Positions 6,498 through 14,660 are shown, counted from the first letter of the stretch. The stretch: DNA of 16,262 nt from Alcaligenaceae bacterium (GCA_012511095.1 JAAZGT010000007.1:1-16262); one strand, 5' to 3'. Notes: generated by a model from the letters alone, not told the origin. Made by a program: numbers and translations.

Positions 6498-8159
6498 TTA
6501 ATACTTTATTTTATCTTGGCTGCGCGCCAAAATAATCACAGGAATTAAACCCACGGCAACAATTAATAATGCCGCAATCACACCCTCTTCATAGGTGCCA
6601 CGCGCAGCTTCGGCATAAAGCCAAGTCGCTAGCGTCTCAAAATTCATTGGACGCAATAATAATGTGATTGATAACTCTTTCATGGTATCTACAAATACCA
6701 ACAAAGCCCCCGTACCAATAGCGGGTCGTAATAGGGGTAAATGCACACGGAAAAATGTCGTGCCATAACTTTGCCCTAAACTGCGCGAGGCTGTATCAAG
6801 CTGCAATGGAATACGCTCATAACCTGCCTCTAAAGAACCAATGGTCATGGCTAAAAATCGCACCATATAGGCAATGACCAAACCCGCAATACCGCCCATA
6901 ATATACAGCTGCGGTGGCAAACCAAATAATGCTGTCATTAGCTTAGAAAATCCCGTATCAAACCACGCATATGGGGTCAATAAGCCAATTGCTAATACTG
7001 TACCAGGTATAGCGTAACCTAAACTACCGATACGACTATAAAGCTTTTTAAATTTAAATCGTGGGTCGCGCATCACCCAAACAATTAATAAACCCACTAA
7101 GACCGTCACAATGGTGGCTACTAAAGACACATAAACCGTATTCCATGCGCTATGCCATAAATTATTGGAAATGATTTGACCTTGTGCAAAGCGTTTATAC
7201 GTCTCCCAAGCCAAATACCAAACTGGGGCAATAAAGCCTAAGGTGATTGGAATCCAGCAATACACCATCGCTGCAATGCCTTTCCACCCCTTGAGCTCAC
7301 GCGGTTTAACTGTGCTCATGCGTTGCGTATTACTAAAGCGCTGATTTCTGCGCGCGTGGCGCTCAATATAAATTAATAACACCACCACGCCCAACATAAT
7401 ACAGGCAATTTGAGCCGCTCCACCTAAATTAGAACGAGCACCCCACGTATTAAAAATGGAAGTGGTTAAAGTTTGAATCCCTAAAAACTCAGAAGCCCCA
7501 ATATCGTTAAGGGTTTCTAATAAAGCCAAAACCACACCTATCACAATGGCCGGACGAGCTAAAGGTAAAATAACTCTTAAAAAAGCTTGTCGAGGACTAC
7601 AGCCTAAAATTCGTGCTGCTTCAATCAAATTAACTGGTTGATTAATGAACATAGCACGCGTCGAAAAATACACATAAGGGTAAAGTGACATACTCATCAC
7701 CAATACCCCACCCCACATCGAACGCGCATCAGGTAATCTAAAATCACGCGGTGAGCTATATCCCAATAAATCCCTAATAAACCCTTGAATTGGCCCTAAT
7801 GGGTGTAATAAATCCACATAAGCAAAGGCCATAATGTAGGCCGGTAAGCTAAGTGGCAACAATAAAGCCCAAATTAGTATCTTACGTGTGGGAAAATGAA
7901 ATGCGGTGACCAACCAAGAGGTGGTGGTACCGATCAAGGACACCACGATAGCAACACCCGCTAACAGAATTAAGGTATTTTTAGTGGCTGTCGGTAAGAC
8001 ATAACGCAACAGATTGGACCAGTGATCAACACCGGAACTCATCGAGTGCATTGCAAGTGCCGCAATGGGCAAAAAAACAATCAGCACAAAAACAAGAGCA
8101 AGGCTGGAACTCACACTCCAGCCTTGAACTTTTTGTAGCTTCGCTTGATTACTAAACAT
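6498..8159 (-). CDS. fbpB: Ferric iron ABC transporter permease, fused two-domain (FbpB type)
   Basis: This is the inner-membrane channel for iron(III). The 553-residue protein holds two tandem BPD-transporter permease halves of about six membrane segments each, as in FbpB/HitB/SfuB. Each half has the EAA loop that docks the ATPase: EAARILGCSP with FLRVILPLARPAI at about 180-205, and DTASRSLGQSYG with FFRVHLPLLRPAI at about 455-481. The stretches ETLNDIGASEFLG (about 215-227) and DTMKELSITLLLRP (about 491-504) are typical of the iron branch. A basic cytoplasmic linker (about 265-295, RHARRNQRF) separates the halves. The ATG is at 8157-8159. A GGAG lies farther upstream than ideal, about 14 nt. 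The gap to fbpA is 43 nt with no evident terminator, so one transcript is expected. Confidence 0.92.
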   Translation of the reverse strand: MFSNQAKLQKVQGWSVSSSLALVFVLIVFLPIAALAMHSMSSGVDHWSNLLRYVLPTATKNTLILLAGVAIVVSLIGTTTSWLVTAFHFPTRKILIWALLLPLSLPAYIMAFAYVDLLHPLGPIQGFIRDLLGYSSPRDFRLPDARSMWGGVLVMSMSLYPYVYFSTRAMFINQPVNLIEAARILGCSPRQAFLRVILPLARPAIVIGVVLALLETLNDIGASEFLGIQTLTTSIFNTWGARSNLGGAAQIACIMLGVVVLLIYIERHARRNQRFSNTQRMSTVKPRELKGWKGIAAMVYCWIPITLGFIAPVWYLAWETYKRFAQGQIISNNLWHSAWNTVYVSLVATIVTVLVGLLIVWVMRDPRFKFKKLYSRIGSLGYAIPGTVLAIGLLTPYAWFDTGFSKLMTALFGLPPQLYIMGGIAGLVIAYMVRFLAMTIGSLEAGYERIPLQLDTASRSLGQSYGTTFFRVHLPLLRPAIGTGALLVFVDTMKELSITLLLRPMNFETLATWLYAEAARGTYEEGVIAALLIVAVGLIPVIILARSQDKIKY

Positions 8160-8202
8160 TTGTATTTTTAATTTTCTCCAAGCTCGCTATTTTACTAAAA
8201 AT

Positions 8203-9225
8203 TTACTGGTCATAGCCAACTTTGTCAGCTAATTCGCTAGCTTCTTTACGATACTTAGCAATATCAGTGATATGAATATCATCAATTACTAATGGGCCAA
8301 AGCTTGCAACCACTGGGTCTAACTCAACACCGGCTCGAACTGGGTACTCATAATTACTCATGGCGTACATCGATTGACCTTTTTCAGAAATCAAGAAATC
8401 GAGTAATTTTAAAGCGTTTTCTTGGTTAGGAGCATGTTTTGCAAGCGCCACACCAGTTACGTTAGCGTGAGTACCTTGGGATTTAGAGTTTTTAAAGGTT
8501 GGACGAATGACATTAATCGCCTCACCCCATTGGTGTTGATCCGTGCCTGGCTCCGCGTTTTTCATACGACCCACATAATAAGCATTACCAATGGCCAAAT
8601 CACAAATGCCCGCTAAAATATCACGTGCGCCTTCGCGATCACCGCCAGCCGCTTTACGTGCTAGGTTATTTTTGACCCCTCTTAACCAAGCTTCAGCCTC
8701 TTCAATGCCATCGTGAGCGATTTTAGCTGCAATTAAACTAGTATTATAAGGGTGTTGGCCTGAACGTGAGCATAATTTGCCCTTGTATTTAGGATCGGCT
8801 AAATCCTCATAGGTCATTTCTTTTAGATCTAAATCAGTCGAAACGTAAACGACGCGATCACGTAAGGATAAAGCATACCATTGCTTATTTGGATCTTTAA
8901 ACTGCTCTGGAACGTTTTCTTCAAGTGTTGGGGAATTAATTTCTTGGGTTAGACCTGCATCGACTATATCTAATAAACGACCAATATCCACAGTCATTAG
9001 CACATCAGCTGGTGAATTAACACCCTCAGAATTAACACGCTCAGTTAAACCGTCTTTAACAAAAACCGTATTGGCTTTAATACCCGTATCCTTGGTAAAT
9101 TCATCTAATAAAGGTTGAATTAAACCAGGCTCACGCGTGGTGTAAATATTGACCTCTTCTGCGCTCGCATTAAAAGAAGCAACGGTTAAAACTGCTGTAG
9201 CGAATAAGGAAGAAACTTTTATCAT
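8203..9225 (-). CDS. fbpA: Periplasmic ferric iron-binding protein (FbpA/FutA type)
   Basis: This protein captures ferric iron in the periplasm and delivers it to FbpBC. Residues 1-22 form a Sec signal peptide ending ASA, giving a mature start EEVNIYTTRE. The mature protein has the transferrin-like features of this group: Y28 in IYTTRE, R123 in SLRDRVVY, and the tandem iron-binding tyrosines in IGNAYYVGRM (Y216, Y217). C152 (LCSRSGQ) and C208 (GICDL) may form a disulfide. It ends YRKEASELADKVGYDQ, and the 340 residues are normal for the family. The start ATG (9223-9225) has only a weak GGACA upstream. It is first gene of fbpABC, behind a Fur-box promoter; putting the binding protein first is common because it is needed in excess. 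Confidence 0.94.
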   Translation of the reverse strand: MIKVSSLFATAVLTVASFNASAEEVNIYTTREPGLIQPLLDEFTKDTGIKANTVFVKDGLTERVNSEGVNSPADVLMTVDIGRLLDIVDAGLTQEINSPTLEENVPEQFKDPNKQWYALSLRDRVVYVSTDLDLKEMTYEDLADPKYKGKLCSRSGQHPYNTSLIAAKIAHDGIEEAEAWLRGVKNNLARKAAGGDREGARDILAGICDLAIGNAYYVGRMKNAEPGTDQHQWGEAINVIRPTFKNSKSQGTHANVTGVALAKHAPNQENALKLLDFLISEKGQSMYAMSNYEYPVRAGVELDPVVASFGPLVIDDIHITDIAKYRKEASELADKVGYDQ

Positions 9226-9245
9226 ATGCTGTCCGTATTAATAAT

Positions 9246-9301
9246 GTAAATGAGAACTATTTGCATTACGTATTATAATCATAACCATTTACTAAGGTCA
9301 A
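9246..9301 (-). promoter_or_regulatory. fbpABC promoter with Fur box over the start site
   Basis: On the minus strand, TTGACC (9296-9301) and a perfect TATAAT (9272-9277) are 18 bp apart. Directly downstream, at 9246-9264, lies GCAAATAGTTCTCATTTAC, a close relative of the GCAAATGATTCTCATTTGC form of the Fur box, with about 16 of 19 bases the same. It covers the expected start point near 9265. Iron-dependent Fur repression of fbpABC is the natural reading. The leader to the fbpA ATG is about 40 nt. Confidence 0.82.
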
Positions 9302-9401
9302 GAAAAAATTTAATCTAATTGAAATAAATTATGGAGAAATTTTAAGAGGATAATTGACGGAAAGACTCAATGAAATCAATGAAAAATAAGTATAGCAAGT
9401 A

Positions 9402-9689
9402 TTAATTATCTAAAGCTTTCTCTTCAACCACTTGAATTAGGTACTCACCATCAGCCAATAAGTTTAATTGTGTACGAGCACGCTCTTCGAGAGCCTCGGT
9501 ACCGCCACGCAAGTCATCGATCTCGGCTTGCATGGCGTTATTTCGAGCTTCTAAGGCTTTATTATGCTGTAGTTGCTTACTTAACTGCTCCTTTAAAACA
9601 TCAACTTGTGCGTAACCAGAGCTACCCCAACGTAAGGGCAGCTGCACGGCAATACAAGCTAAAGCAACAATCAAAAGAAGCAGTCTCAT
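9402..9689 (-). CDS. ftsB: Cell division protein FtsB (DivIC family)
   Basis: FtsB is a small bitopic divisome protein that forms a complex with FtsL and FtsQ at the septum and helps activate FtsWI. Residues 1-18 give one membrane segment (LLLLIVALACIAVQL), followed by WGSSGYAQV and a leucine/glutamine coiled coil at about 31-72 (LKEQLSKQLQHNKALEARNN). A short C-terminal part LADGEYLIQVVE follows, as in proteobacterial FtsB. Length is 95 residues (E. coli 103). It lies 31 nt downstream of eno on the same strand, the conserved eno-ftsB arrangement of beta- and gammaproteobacteria. No terminator is obvious between its stop and the fbp promoter. Confidence 0.93.
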   Translation of the reverse strand: MRLLLLIVALACIAVQLPLRWGSSGYAQVDVLKEQLSKQLQHNKALEARNNAMQAEIDDLRGGTEALEERARTQLNLLADGEYLIQVVEEKALDN

Positions 9690-9720
9690 AAGCTACAACA
9701 CACCGATTAATCACTAGGGA

Positions 9721-11010
9721 TTATTTACGGATATTATAAAAAGCCTCAACACCAGGATATACAGCTACTTCGCCTAATTCCTCTTCGATGCGTAATAACT
9801 GGTTGTATTTAGCCATACGGTCAGAACGGCATAAAGAACCTGTTTTAATTTGCATCGCATTAGTACCAACTGCTAAGTCAGCAATGGTGGCGTCTTCAGT
9901 TTCACCTGAGCGGTGAGAAATAACGGCAGTATAACCAGCACGCTTAGCCATTTCGATAGCCTCGAAGGTCTCAGTTAAGGTACCGATCTGGTTGATCTTA
10001 ATTAGGATAGAGTTACCCACACCTTGTTGGATACCCTTTTTAAGAATCTTAGTATTAGTTACAAATAAATCGTCACCGACTAACTGTACCTTATCGCCTA
10101 GTTTATCGCTAAGGATTTTCCAACCTTCCCAGTCGTCTTCAGCCATACCGTCTTCAATGGTGATAATTGGGTACTTATCGCACCAAGTCGCTAATAAGTT
10201 AGCAAACTCCTCTGGTGTTAGAGAAACACCGCCCTCACCTGCTAAGTGGTACTTACCATCGCGGTAAAACTCAGAACTCGCGCAGTCTAAACCAATAGCG
10301 ATTTGTGAACCTGCTTCGTAACCAGCCTTGTCGATGGCCTCAAGAATTAATTGAATCGCCGCTTCGTGATTTTCAACGTTAGGGGCAAAACCACCCTCAT
10401 CACCAGTGGCTGTAGGCATACCCTGAGCATCAATTAAGTCCTTAAGGGCGTGGAATACCTCAGTACCCATGCGTAAGGCTTCGCGGAAACTATCAGCACC
10501 CACCGGCAGAATCATGAACTCTTGCATGTCTAGGTTGTTGTTGGCATGAGCACCACCGTTAATTACGTTCATCATTGGCACAGGCATGTTAAATAAGCCA
10601 GAACCACCAAAGTAACGGTATAAGGATAAACCAGCTTCCTCAGCAGCTGCTTTAGCCACAGCCATACTAACCGCTAAAATTGCGTTAGCACCTAAACGTG
10701 ATTTATTTTCAGTACCATCTAAATCGATTAAGGTACGGTCAATAAAGCTCTGCTCTTGTGCGTCTAAACCTAAAAGCACCTCAGAGATTTCAGTATTGAT
10801 GTACTCAACCGCTTTTAACACACCCTTGCCTAAGTAGCGTGATTTATCACCATCACGTAACTCATGTGCTTCAAGCGCACCGGTAGATGCGCCAGACGGC
10901 ACAGCCGCACGACCCATCGCACCAGATTCAAGTAAAACGTCGCACTCAACCGTCGGATTACCGCGAGAGTCTAAAATTTCGCGACCCATAATATCTACAA
11001 TTGCACTCAT
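9721..11010 (-). CDS. eno: Enolase
   Basis: Enolase converts 2-phosphoglycerate to phosphoenolpyruvate; it is a cytoplasmic glycolytic enzyme and in many proteobacteria part of the RNA degradosome. The 429-residue protein has all signature blocks: SRGNPTVE (15-22), SGASTGALEAHELRDGD (39-55), NGGAHANN (151-158), GDEGGFAP (203-210, acid E205), metal ligands D242, E286 and D313, catalytic K338 in ILIKINQIGT, and SHRSGETEDATIADLAVG (365-382). The start ATG (11008-11010) has a good SD, AGGAAG, about 9 nt upstream. It is third in the pyrG-kdsA-eno-ftsB run, 63 nt after kdsA. PEP made here is also a KdsA substrate. Confidence 0.98.
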   Translation of the reverse strand: MSAIVDIMGREILDSRGNPTVECDVLLESGAMGRAAVPSGASTGALEAHELRDGDKSRYLGKGVLKAVEYINTEISEVLLGLDAQEQSFIDRTLIDLDGTENKSRLGANAILAVSMAVAKAAAEEAGLSLYRYFGGSGLFNMPVPMMNVINGGAHANNNLDMQEFMILPVGADSFREALRMGTEVFHALKDLIDAQGMPTATGDEGGFAPNVENHEAAIQLILEAIDKAGYEAGSQIAIGLDCASSEFYRDGKYHLAGEGGVSLTPEEFANLLATWCDKYPIITIEDGMAEDDWEGWKILSDKLGDKVQLVGDDLFVTNTKILKKGIQQGVGNSILIKINQIGTLTETFEAIEMAKRAGYTAVISHRSGETEDATIADLAVGTNAMQIKTGSLCRSDRMAKYNQLLRIEEELGEVAVYPGVEAFYNIRK

Positions 11011-11031
11011 TAAAAATCTTCCTGTTTAAAA

Positions 11032-11074
11032 TAAAAAAATCGTATTTTCTAGAAATTAATCAACTAGAGAAAAT
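11032..11074 (-). terminator. Possible weak terminator or attenuator between kdsA and eno
   Basis: On the minus strand, ATTTTCTCTAG (overlapping the kdsA stop) can pair with CTAGAAAAT, with a 2-nt bulge and an 11-nt loop. A few bases later comes a run of seven T. The stem is A+T-rich and weak, so it may only reduce read-through into eno. No eno promoter of its own is clear in the 63-nt gap. Confidence 0.3.
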
Positions 11075-11931
11075 CAAAGACCAAAGTCATTTTCAAGCAA
11101 GGGCTGAGACTTCACTGTCTCATCTAATACTTTTAGTGTTTGCAGTAAGGCCTTCATTTTGCTTAGGGGCACCGCATTAGGACCATCAGATAATGCATTA
11201 GCTGGATCGGGGTGAGTTTCCATAAATAAACCACTAATACCCACCGCTACAGCTGCCCTAGCTAATACTGGAACAAACTCACGCTGACCACCTGAGGATG
11301 TGCCCTGCCCACCCGGTAACTGTACCGAGTGCGTGGCATCAAACACCACTGGACAATCCGTTTGACGCATTAAAGCCAGTGAACGCATATCAGAGACTAA
11401 GTTGTTATAACCAAAGCTCGCACCACGCTCGCACACTAACAGATTATTACCATCACCACCTGCCTCAATCGCGGCTTCACGCGCCTTATTAACCACCTGT
11501 AGCATATCCAACGGGGCCAAAAACTGACCCTTTTTAATATTTATAGGCTTTAAGGTTGCAGCACAGGCACGAATAAAATCAGTTTGACGGCATAAAAAGG
11601 CGGGAGTTTGTAACACATCAACCGCCTCAGCAACCGCAGCCACCTGGGTTTCGTCGTGTACATCAGTCAACACAGGCACACCGAATTGCTCACGCACATC
11701 GGCCAAAATATTTAAGCCCTCGGCCATACCTAGACCGCGGAATGATGCACTGGAACTGCGATTTGCTTTGTCAAACGAGCTTTTAAAAATAAAAGGAATT
11801 TGCAGCTCATCTGTGATCTCTTTTAGCTCAGCCGCAATATCCATAATCATGGCACGCGACTCGATCACACAAGGGCCGGCAATTAAGAAGAATGGCTTAT
11901 CTAAGCCTACCTCATATCCTGCTAAATTCAT
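11074..11931 (-). CDS. kdsA: 3-deoxy-8-phosphooctulonate (KDO-8-P) synthase, metal-dependent type
   Basis: KdsA condenses PEP with arabinose-5-phosphate to KDO-8-phosphate, the precursor of the LPS inner-core sugar. The 285-residue TIM barrel shows FKSSFDKANRSS (about 49-60), LTDVHDETQ, QTPAFLCRQTD, KKGQFLAP, CERGASFGYNN (167-177), FDATHSVQLPGG (197-208) and METHPDP. C21 in IAGPCVIES, H201, E238 and D249 correspond to the four metal ligands of the metal-dependent class (Aquifex C11, H185, E222, D233), and the His-Glu and Glu-Asp spacings are identical (37 and 11). The metal-independent E. coli type has Asn at the Cys position. The ATG shares one base with the pyrG stop (TAATG), so translation is coupled. 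Confidence 0.96.
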   Translation of the reverse strand: MNLAGYEVGLDKPFFLIAGPCVIESRAMIMDIAAELKEITDELQIPFIFKSSFDKANRSSSASFRGLGMAEGLNILADVREQFGVPVLTDVHDETQVAAVAEAVDVLQTPAFLCRQTDFIRACAATLKPINIKKGQFLAPLDMLQVVNKAREAAIEAGGDGNNLLVCERGASFGYNNLVSDMRSLALMRQTDCPVVFDATHSVQLPGGQGTSSGGQREFVPVLARAAVAVGISGLFMETHPDPANALSDGPNAVPLSKMKALLQTLKVLDETVKSQPLLENDFGL

Positions 11932-13571
11932 TAAGCTTCCTTAGCTGCTAAAGCAGCTTTAATATAACTAGTGAATAAAGGGTGACCTGTACGAGGCTTT
12001 GAAGTGAATTCCGGATGGAATTGCACCCCTAAGAACCAAGGATGGTCAGCGATCTCAATGATCTCGGGTAAATTGTCTTCGGGTGTTAATGCACTAAAGA
12101 CTAAACCTGATTTTTCTAGTGGCTCTGCATACACACTATTAACCTCGTAGCGGTGACGATGACGCTCGCTTACCTGCTCGCCATAAATACTGGCGGCCAA
12201 GGTACCCGCTTTAACTGGACATGTTTGCAAGCCTTTACGCATAGTACCACCTAAATCGCTCTTGTCGTCACGCTTTTCAATTTGACCTTCACGGTCTTGC
12301 CATTCGGACATCAAGGCAACCACTGGATGAGCAGTAGAAGGATCAACCTCTGTACTATTGGCACCACCAAAACCTGCAACATTACGCGCAAATTCGATGG
12401 TCGCTAATTGCATACCTAAGCAAATACCTAAAAATGGAATACCGTTTTCACGAGCATATTGGATGGCTTTGATCTTACCCTCGGTACCACGCTTACCAAA
12501 ACCACCTGGCACTAAGATCGCATCGAGACGCTCAAGCACCTCGGTTTTACCCTCTTCGAGATCAGTGGCGTCAATATACTCAATCTCGACCTTGCTCTCA
12601 GTCTGTACACCCGCGTGTAATAAGGCCTCGGTTAGGGACTTATAGGACTCAGTAAGCTCCATGTATTTACCGACCATACCAATGGTCACTTTGTGCTTAG
12701 GATTTTCTAAAGCATAAACCAAGTCATCCCAACTCGAAAGATCAGCTGGTGGCGCTTCGATATCAAGCACATCTAATAGTATCTGATCGAGTTTTTGCTT
12801 ATGCAGCATTGATGGAATTTTGTAAATACTGCTTTCATCCCAAACAGAGATTACCGCATTGCGCGGCACGTTTGAGAATAAAGAAATTTTATCGCACTCA
12901 TCGTCTGGAATAGGACGATCTGCTCGACATAATAAAGCATTTGGATAAAGACCAATCTCGCGCATCTTTTGTACTGAATGCTGAGTAGGCTTGGTCTTAA
13001 GCTCGCCCGCTGAAGGAATAAATGGCACCAAAGTAAGGTGCACAAAAGCTGCGCCATTGCGACCGAGTCGTAAACTCATTTGGCGTGCAGCCTCTAAGAA
13101 TGGGAGTGATTCAATATCACCGACAGTACCACCGATTTCGACAATGGCAATATCAGCCTCACCGTCAAAAGCTCTTTTGCTACCACGAACGATGAAGTCT
13201 TGAATTTCATTAGTGATGTGCGGGATGACCTGAACAGTTTTGCCAAGATACTCACCGCGGCGCTCTTTACGTAATACCGACTCGTAAATTTGACCGGTGG
13301 TAAAGTTGTTTTGTTTGTGCATTTTGGCAGAAACAAAGCGCTCATAGTGACCCAAGTCAAGATCGGTCTCTGCGCCGTCTTCGGTCACAAACACCTCACC
13401 ATGTTGCAATGGGCTCATGGTGCCTGGGTCAACGTTAATGTAGGGATCTAGTTTAAGCATCGTGACTTTAAGGCCACGTGATTCGAGAATAGCACCTAAT
13501 GATGCGGCGGCGATCCCCTTGCCTAAAGAAGATACCACACCACCGGTAACGAATATGTATTTAATAGACAT
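11931..13571 (-). CDS. pyrG: CTP synthase (glutamine-hydrolysing)
   Basis: PyrG makes CTP from UTP with ATP and glutamine. Length is 546 residues, against 545 in E. coli. The N-terminal synthetase domain (about 1-268) starts IFVTGGVVSSLGKGI with the P-loop-like motif, then LKLDPYINVDPGTM, HGEVFVTEDGAETDLDLGHYERF and EIGGTVGDIE. The C-terminal class I glutamine amidotransferase domain (about 290-540) has GGFG at 356-359, the nucleophile C384 in LGICLGMQ, and H519/E521 in QFHPEF. The ATG at 13569-13571 has no recognisable SD. It heads the run pyrG-kdsA-eno-ftsB; CTP is also the activator of KDO made by the next enzyme's pathway. Confidence 0.98.
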   Translation of the reverse strand: MSIKYIFVTGGVVSSLGKGIAAASLGAILESRGLKVTMLKLDPYINVDPGTMSPLQHGEVFVTEDGAETDLDLGHYERFVSAKMHKQNNFTTGQIYESVLRKERRGEYLGKTVQVIPHITNEIQDFIVRGSKRAFDGEADIAIVEIGGTVGDIESLPFLEAARQMSLRLGRNGAAFVHLTLVPFIPSAGELKTKPTQHSVQKMREIGLYPNALLCRADRPIPDDECDKISLFSNVPRNAVISVWDESSIYKIPSMLHKQKLDQILLDVLDIEAPPADLSSWDDLVYALENPKHKVTIGMVGKYMELTESYKSLTEALLHAGVQTESKVEIEYIDATDLEEGKTEVLERLDAILVPGGFGKRGTEGKIKAIQYARENGIPFLGICLGMQLATIEFARNVAGFGGANSTEVDPSTAHPVVALMSEWQDREGQIEKRDDKSDLGGTMRKGLQTCPVKAGTLAASIYGEQVSERHRHRYEVNSVYAEPLEKSGLVFSALTPEDNLPEIIEIADHPWFLGVQFHPEFTSKPRTGHPLFTSYIKAALAAKEA

Positions 13572-13582
13572 GTCGATAATGC

Positions 13583-13616
13583 GCCCATAAGGGCCTAGCT
13601 GGAAATATAGATTATA
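13583..13616 (-). promoter_or_regulatory. Candidate pyrG promoter and short leader hairpin
   Basis: A perfect TATAAT (13611-13616, minus strand) lies about 40 nt before the pyrG ATG. The best -35 at 17 bp is only TGATCA. Between it and the ATG sits a small G+C hairpin GCCC-TTAT-GGGC (13583-13594), where a ribosome-binding site would be expected to lie nearby, but none is seen. The promoter call is moderate; regulation through the hairpin is speculative. Confidence 0.5.
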
Positions 13617-13673
13617 GCCGAGAGAAGGCTATTTGATCATTATTTATAAGCAGTGCTTAAAATTTAATACAGC

Positions 13674-13715
13674 AAATAAAAACCCCTAAACTGCTAAAAT
13701 CGCAACTCAGGGGTT
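13674..13715 (-). terminator. Rho-independent terminator of the cupin gene
   Basis: Read on the minus strand, AACCCCTGAGTTGC pairs with GCAGTTTAGGGGTT, giving a 14-bp stem that includes three G-U pairs and a 7-nt loop. TTTATTTG follows. It lies about 20 nt after the cupin stop and separates that gene from pyrG. Confidence 0.78.
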
Positions 13716-13734
13716 ATATAGATGAGTGACTTAA

Positions 13735-14130
13735 CTACTCTGTCGTAGTGCCATCGAAGTGTTCTTCGGTTTCATTGGCCTTGACATCAACCACCACACC
13801 ATCACGGTGCTCAGGTGGGCTATATAGAGTGTATAGCTTTAATGGCTCGTCACCTGTATTAATCACGTTGTGTTTGGCACCAGCTGGGACAATGGCTGCG
13901 AAATCAGCTTTGATGGCGTACTCGGTTTCATCGATGATTAACTTGCCTTTACCCGCTTCGAAGCGGAAGAACTGATCATGACCCTCGTGCACCTCTTCGC
14001 CAATGTCGTCACCTGGCTGGATAGCCATTAACACTAACTGCGTATGCTCACCCGTATAGATTACCTTACGGTATAAGTCATTGTCTTCAGTTAACTCCTC
14101 GATATCGTCACAGAAGCCTTTTTTAGACAT
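13735..14130 (-). CDS. Small cupin-domain protein of unknown function
   Basis: A single cupin (RmlC-like beta-barrel) domain of 131 residues. Motif 1 is recognisable as EVHEGHDQFFRFEAGKG (46-62) with H48, H51 and Q53 or E58 as likely metal-site residues. Motif 2 is VPAGAKHNVINTG (81-93) with H87. The spacing HxxHDQ differs from the classical HxH but is common in one small Cupin_2 subgroup (HDQFFR...E.G.G). Substrate and reaction cannot be told. The C-terminus is acidic and Thr-rich (KANETEEHFDGTTTE). The start ATG (14128-14130) has a strong SD, GGAGAG, 8 nt upstream, so it is probably well expressed. It is monocistronic, with a terminator behind it; its neighbours give no functional link. Confidence 0.85.
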   Translation of the reverse strand: MSKKGFCDDIEELTEDNDLYRKVIYTGEHTQLVLMAIQPGDDIGEEVHEGHDQFFRFEAGKGKLIIDETEYAIKADFAAIVPAGAKHNVINTGDEPLKLYTLYSPPEHRDGVVVDVKANETEEHFDGTTTE

Positions 14131-14264
14131 AAGCTACTCTCCTATTAAGTACTCGTTTAAGGTGTCATCAATTATTTTAAAATTGATGTGTTACTTAATC
14201 TTAGACCCTAAATACACTTTAATATGTGTCAAATTGTAAAGTAATTATTTTTGCAGGATGGCAT
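14131..14264 (-). other. Intergenic region upstream of the cupin gene
   Basis: This 134-nt A+T-rich gap separates the lipoprotein stop from the cupin start. On the minus strand it has TTGACA (14227-14232) without a well-placed -10, and an 8-bp perfect hairpin CATCAATT/AATTGATG at 14166-14188 with a 7-nt loop. The hairpin has no following T-run, so it is not a terminator; it could lie in the cupin mRNA leader. Confidence 0.4.
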
Positions 14265-14660
14265 TTATTTTTCAGGAATTAGTTTACGGAAAAAAGGTTT
14301 TTCCTCGGCCTTTTTTGGATCGTCTTTTTTCACAAACTCCTTACAAACACCCTCAGGTGTAGCCGCCATAAACTCGCGCATGGATTTATGCGTAGCAATA
14401 TCCTCTGCATTGCTTAACTCGGACTCATCGCCCACATCAAGTAAACGGATCACCGCATCACGACCGAACTCTTCAAGGATTTCATTAAAAGCGCAATCGC
14501 AATAAGTCGCATTTTTGCTACCTGCATAAAAGGTACAAGCATTAATGAAGTTAAAACGTACCACGGTAAAGCGATGCTCTGGGTCTTCCTCACCCTTGCC
14601 GCAAGCCATTAAAAGCAAGGCCGTTAATAGAGCCACAAGAAATTTACTATATTGAGTCAT
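14265..14660 (-). CDS. Small hypothetical lipoprotein with conserved-looking cysteines
   Basis: The N-terminus from ATG 14658-14660 is MTQYSKFLVALLTALLLMAC, a lipoprotein signal with lipobox LMAC and lipidated C20. I prefer this ATG to the TTG twelve bases upstream because it gives a normal n-region and has a GTGAG upstream, although spacing is short. The 112-residue mature part carries four further Cys: FINACTF, a CxC pair in TYCDCAF, and GVCKEF. Acidic and mixed-charge helices lie between them, and the end is Lys/Pro-rich (DDPKKAEEKPFF). There is no DE after the Cys other than GKGEED, so outer-membrane retention is possible. The Cys arrangement suggests disulfides or a metal site in the periplasm. 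I do not recognise a named family. It lies 60 nt after tehB on the same strand. Confidence 0.7.
   Translation of the reverse strand: MTQYSKFLVALLTALLLMACGKGEEDPEHRFTVVRFNFINACTFYAGSKNATYCDCAFNEILEEFGRDAVIRLLDVGDESELSNAEDIATHKSMREFMAATPEGVCKEFVKKDDPKKAEEKPFFRKLIPEK

Noticed and set aside
14166..14188. Hairpin upstream of the cupin gene as terminator of the lipoprotein gene
   Set aside because: The 8-bp stem is A+T-rich and not followed by a T-run on the minus strand.
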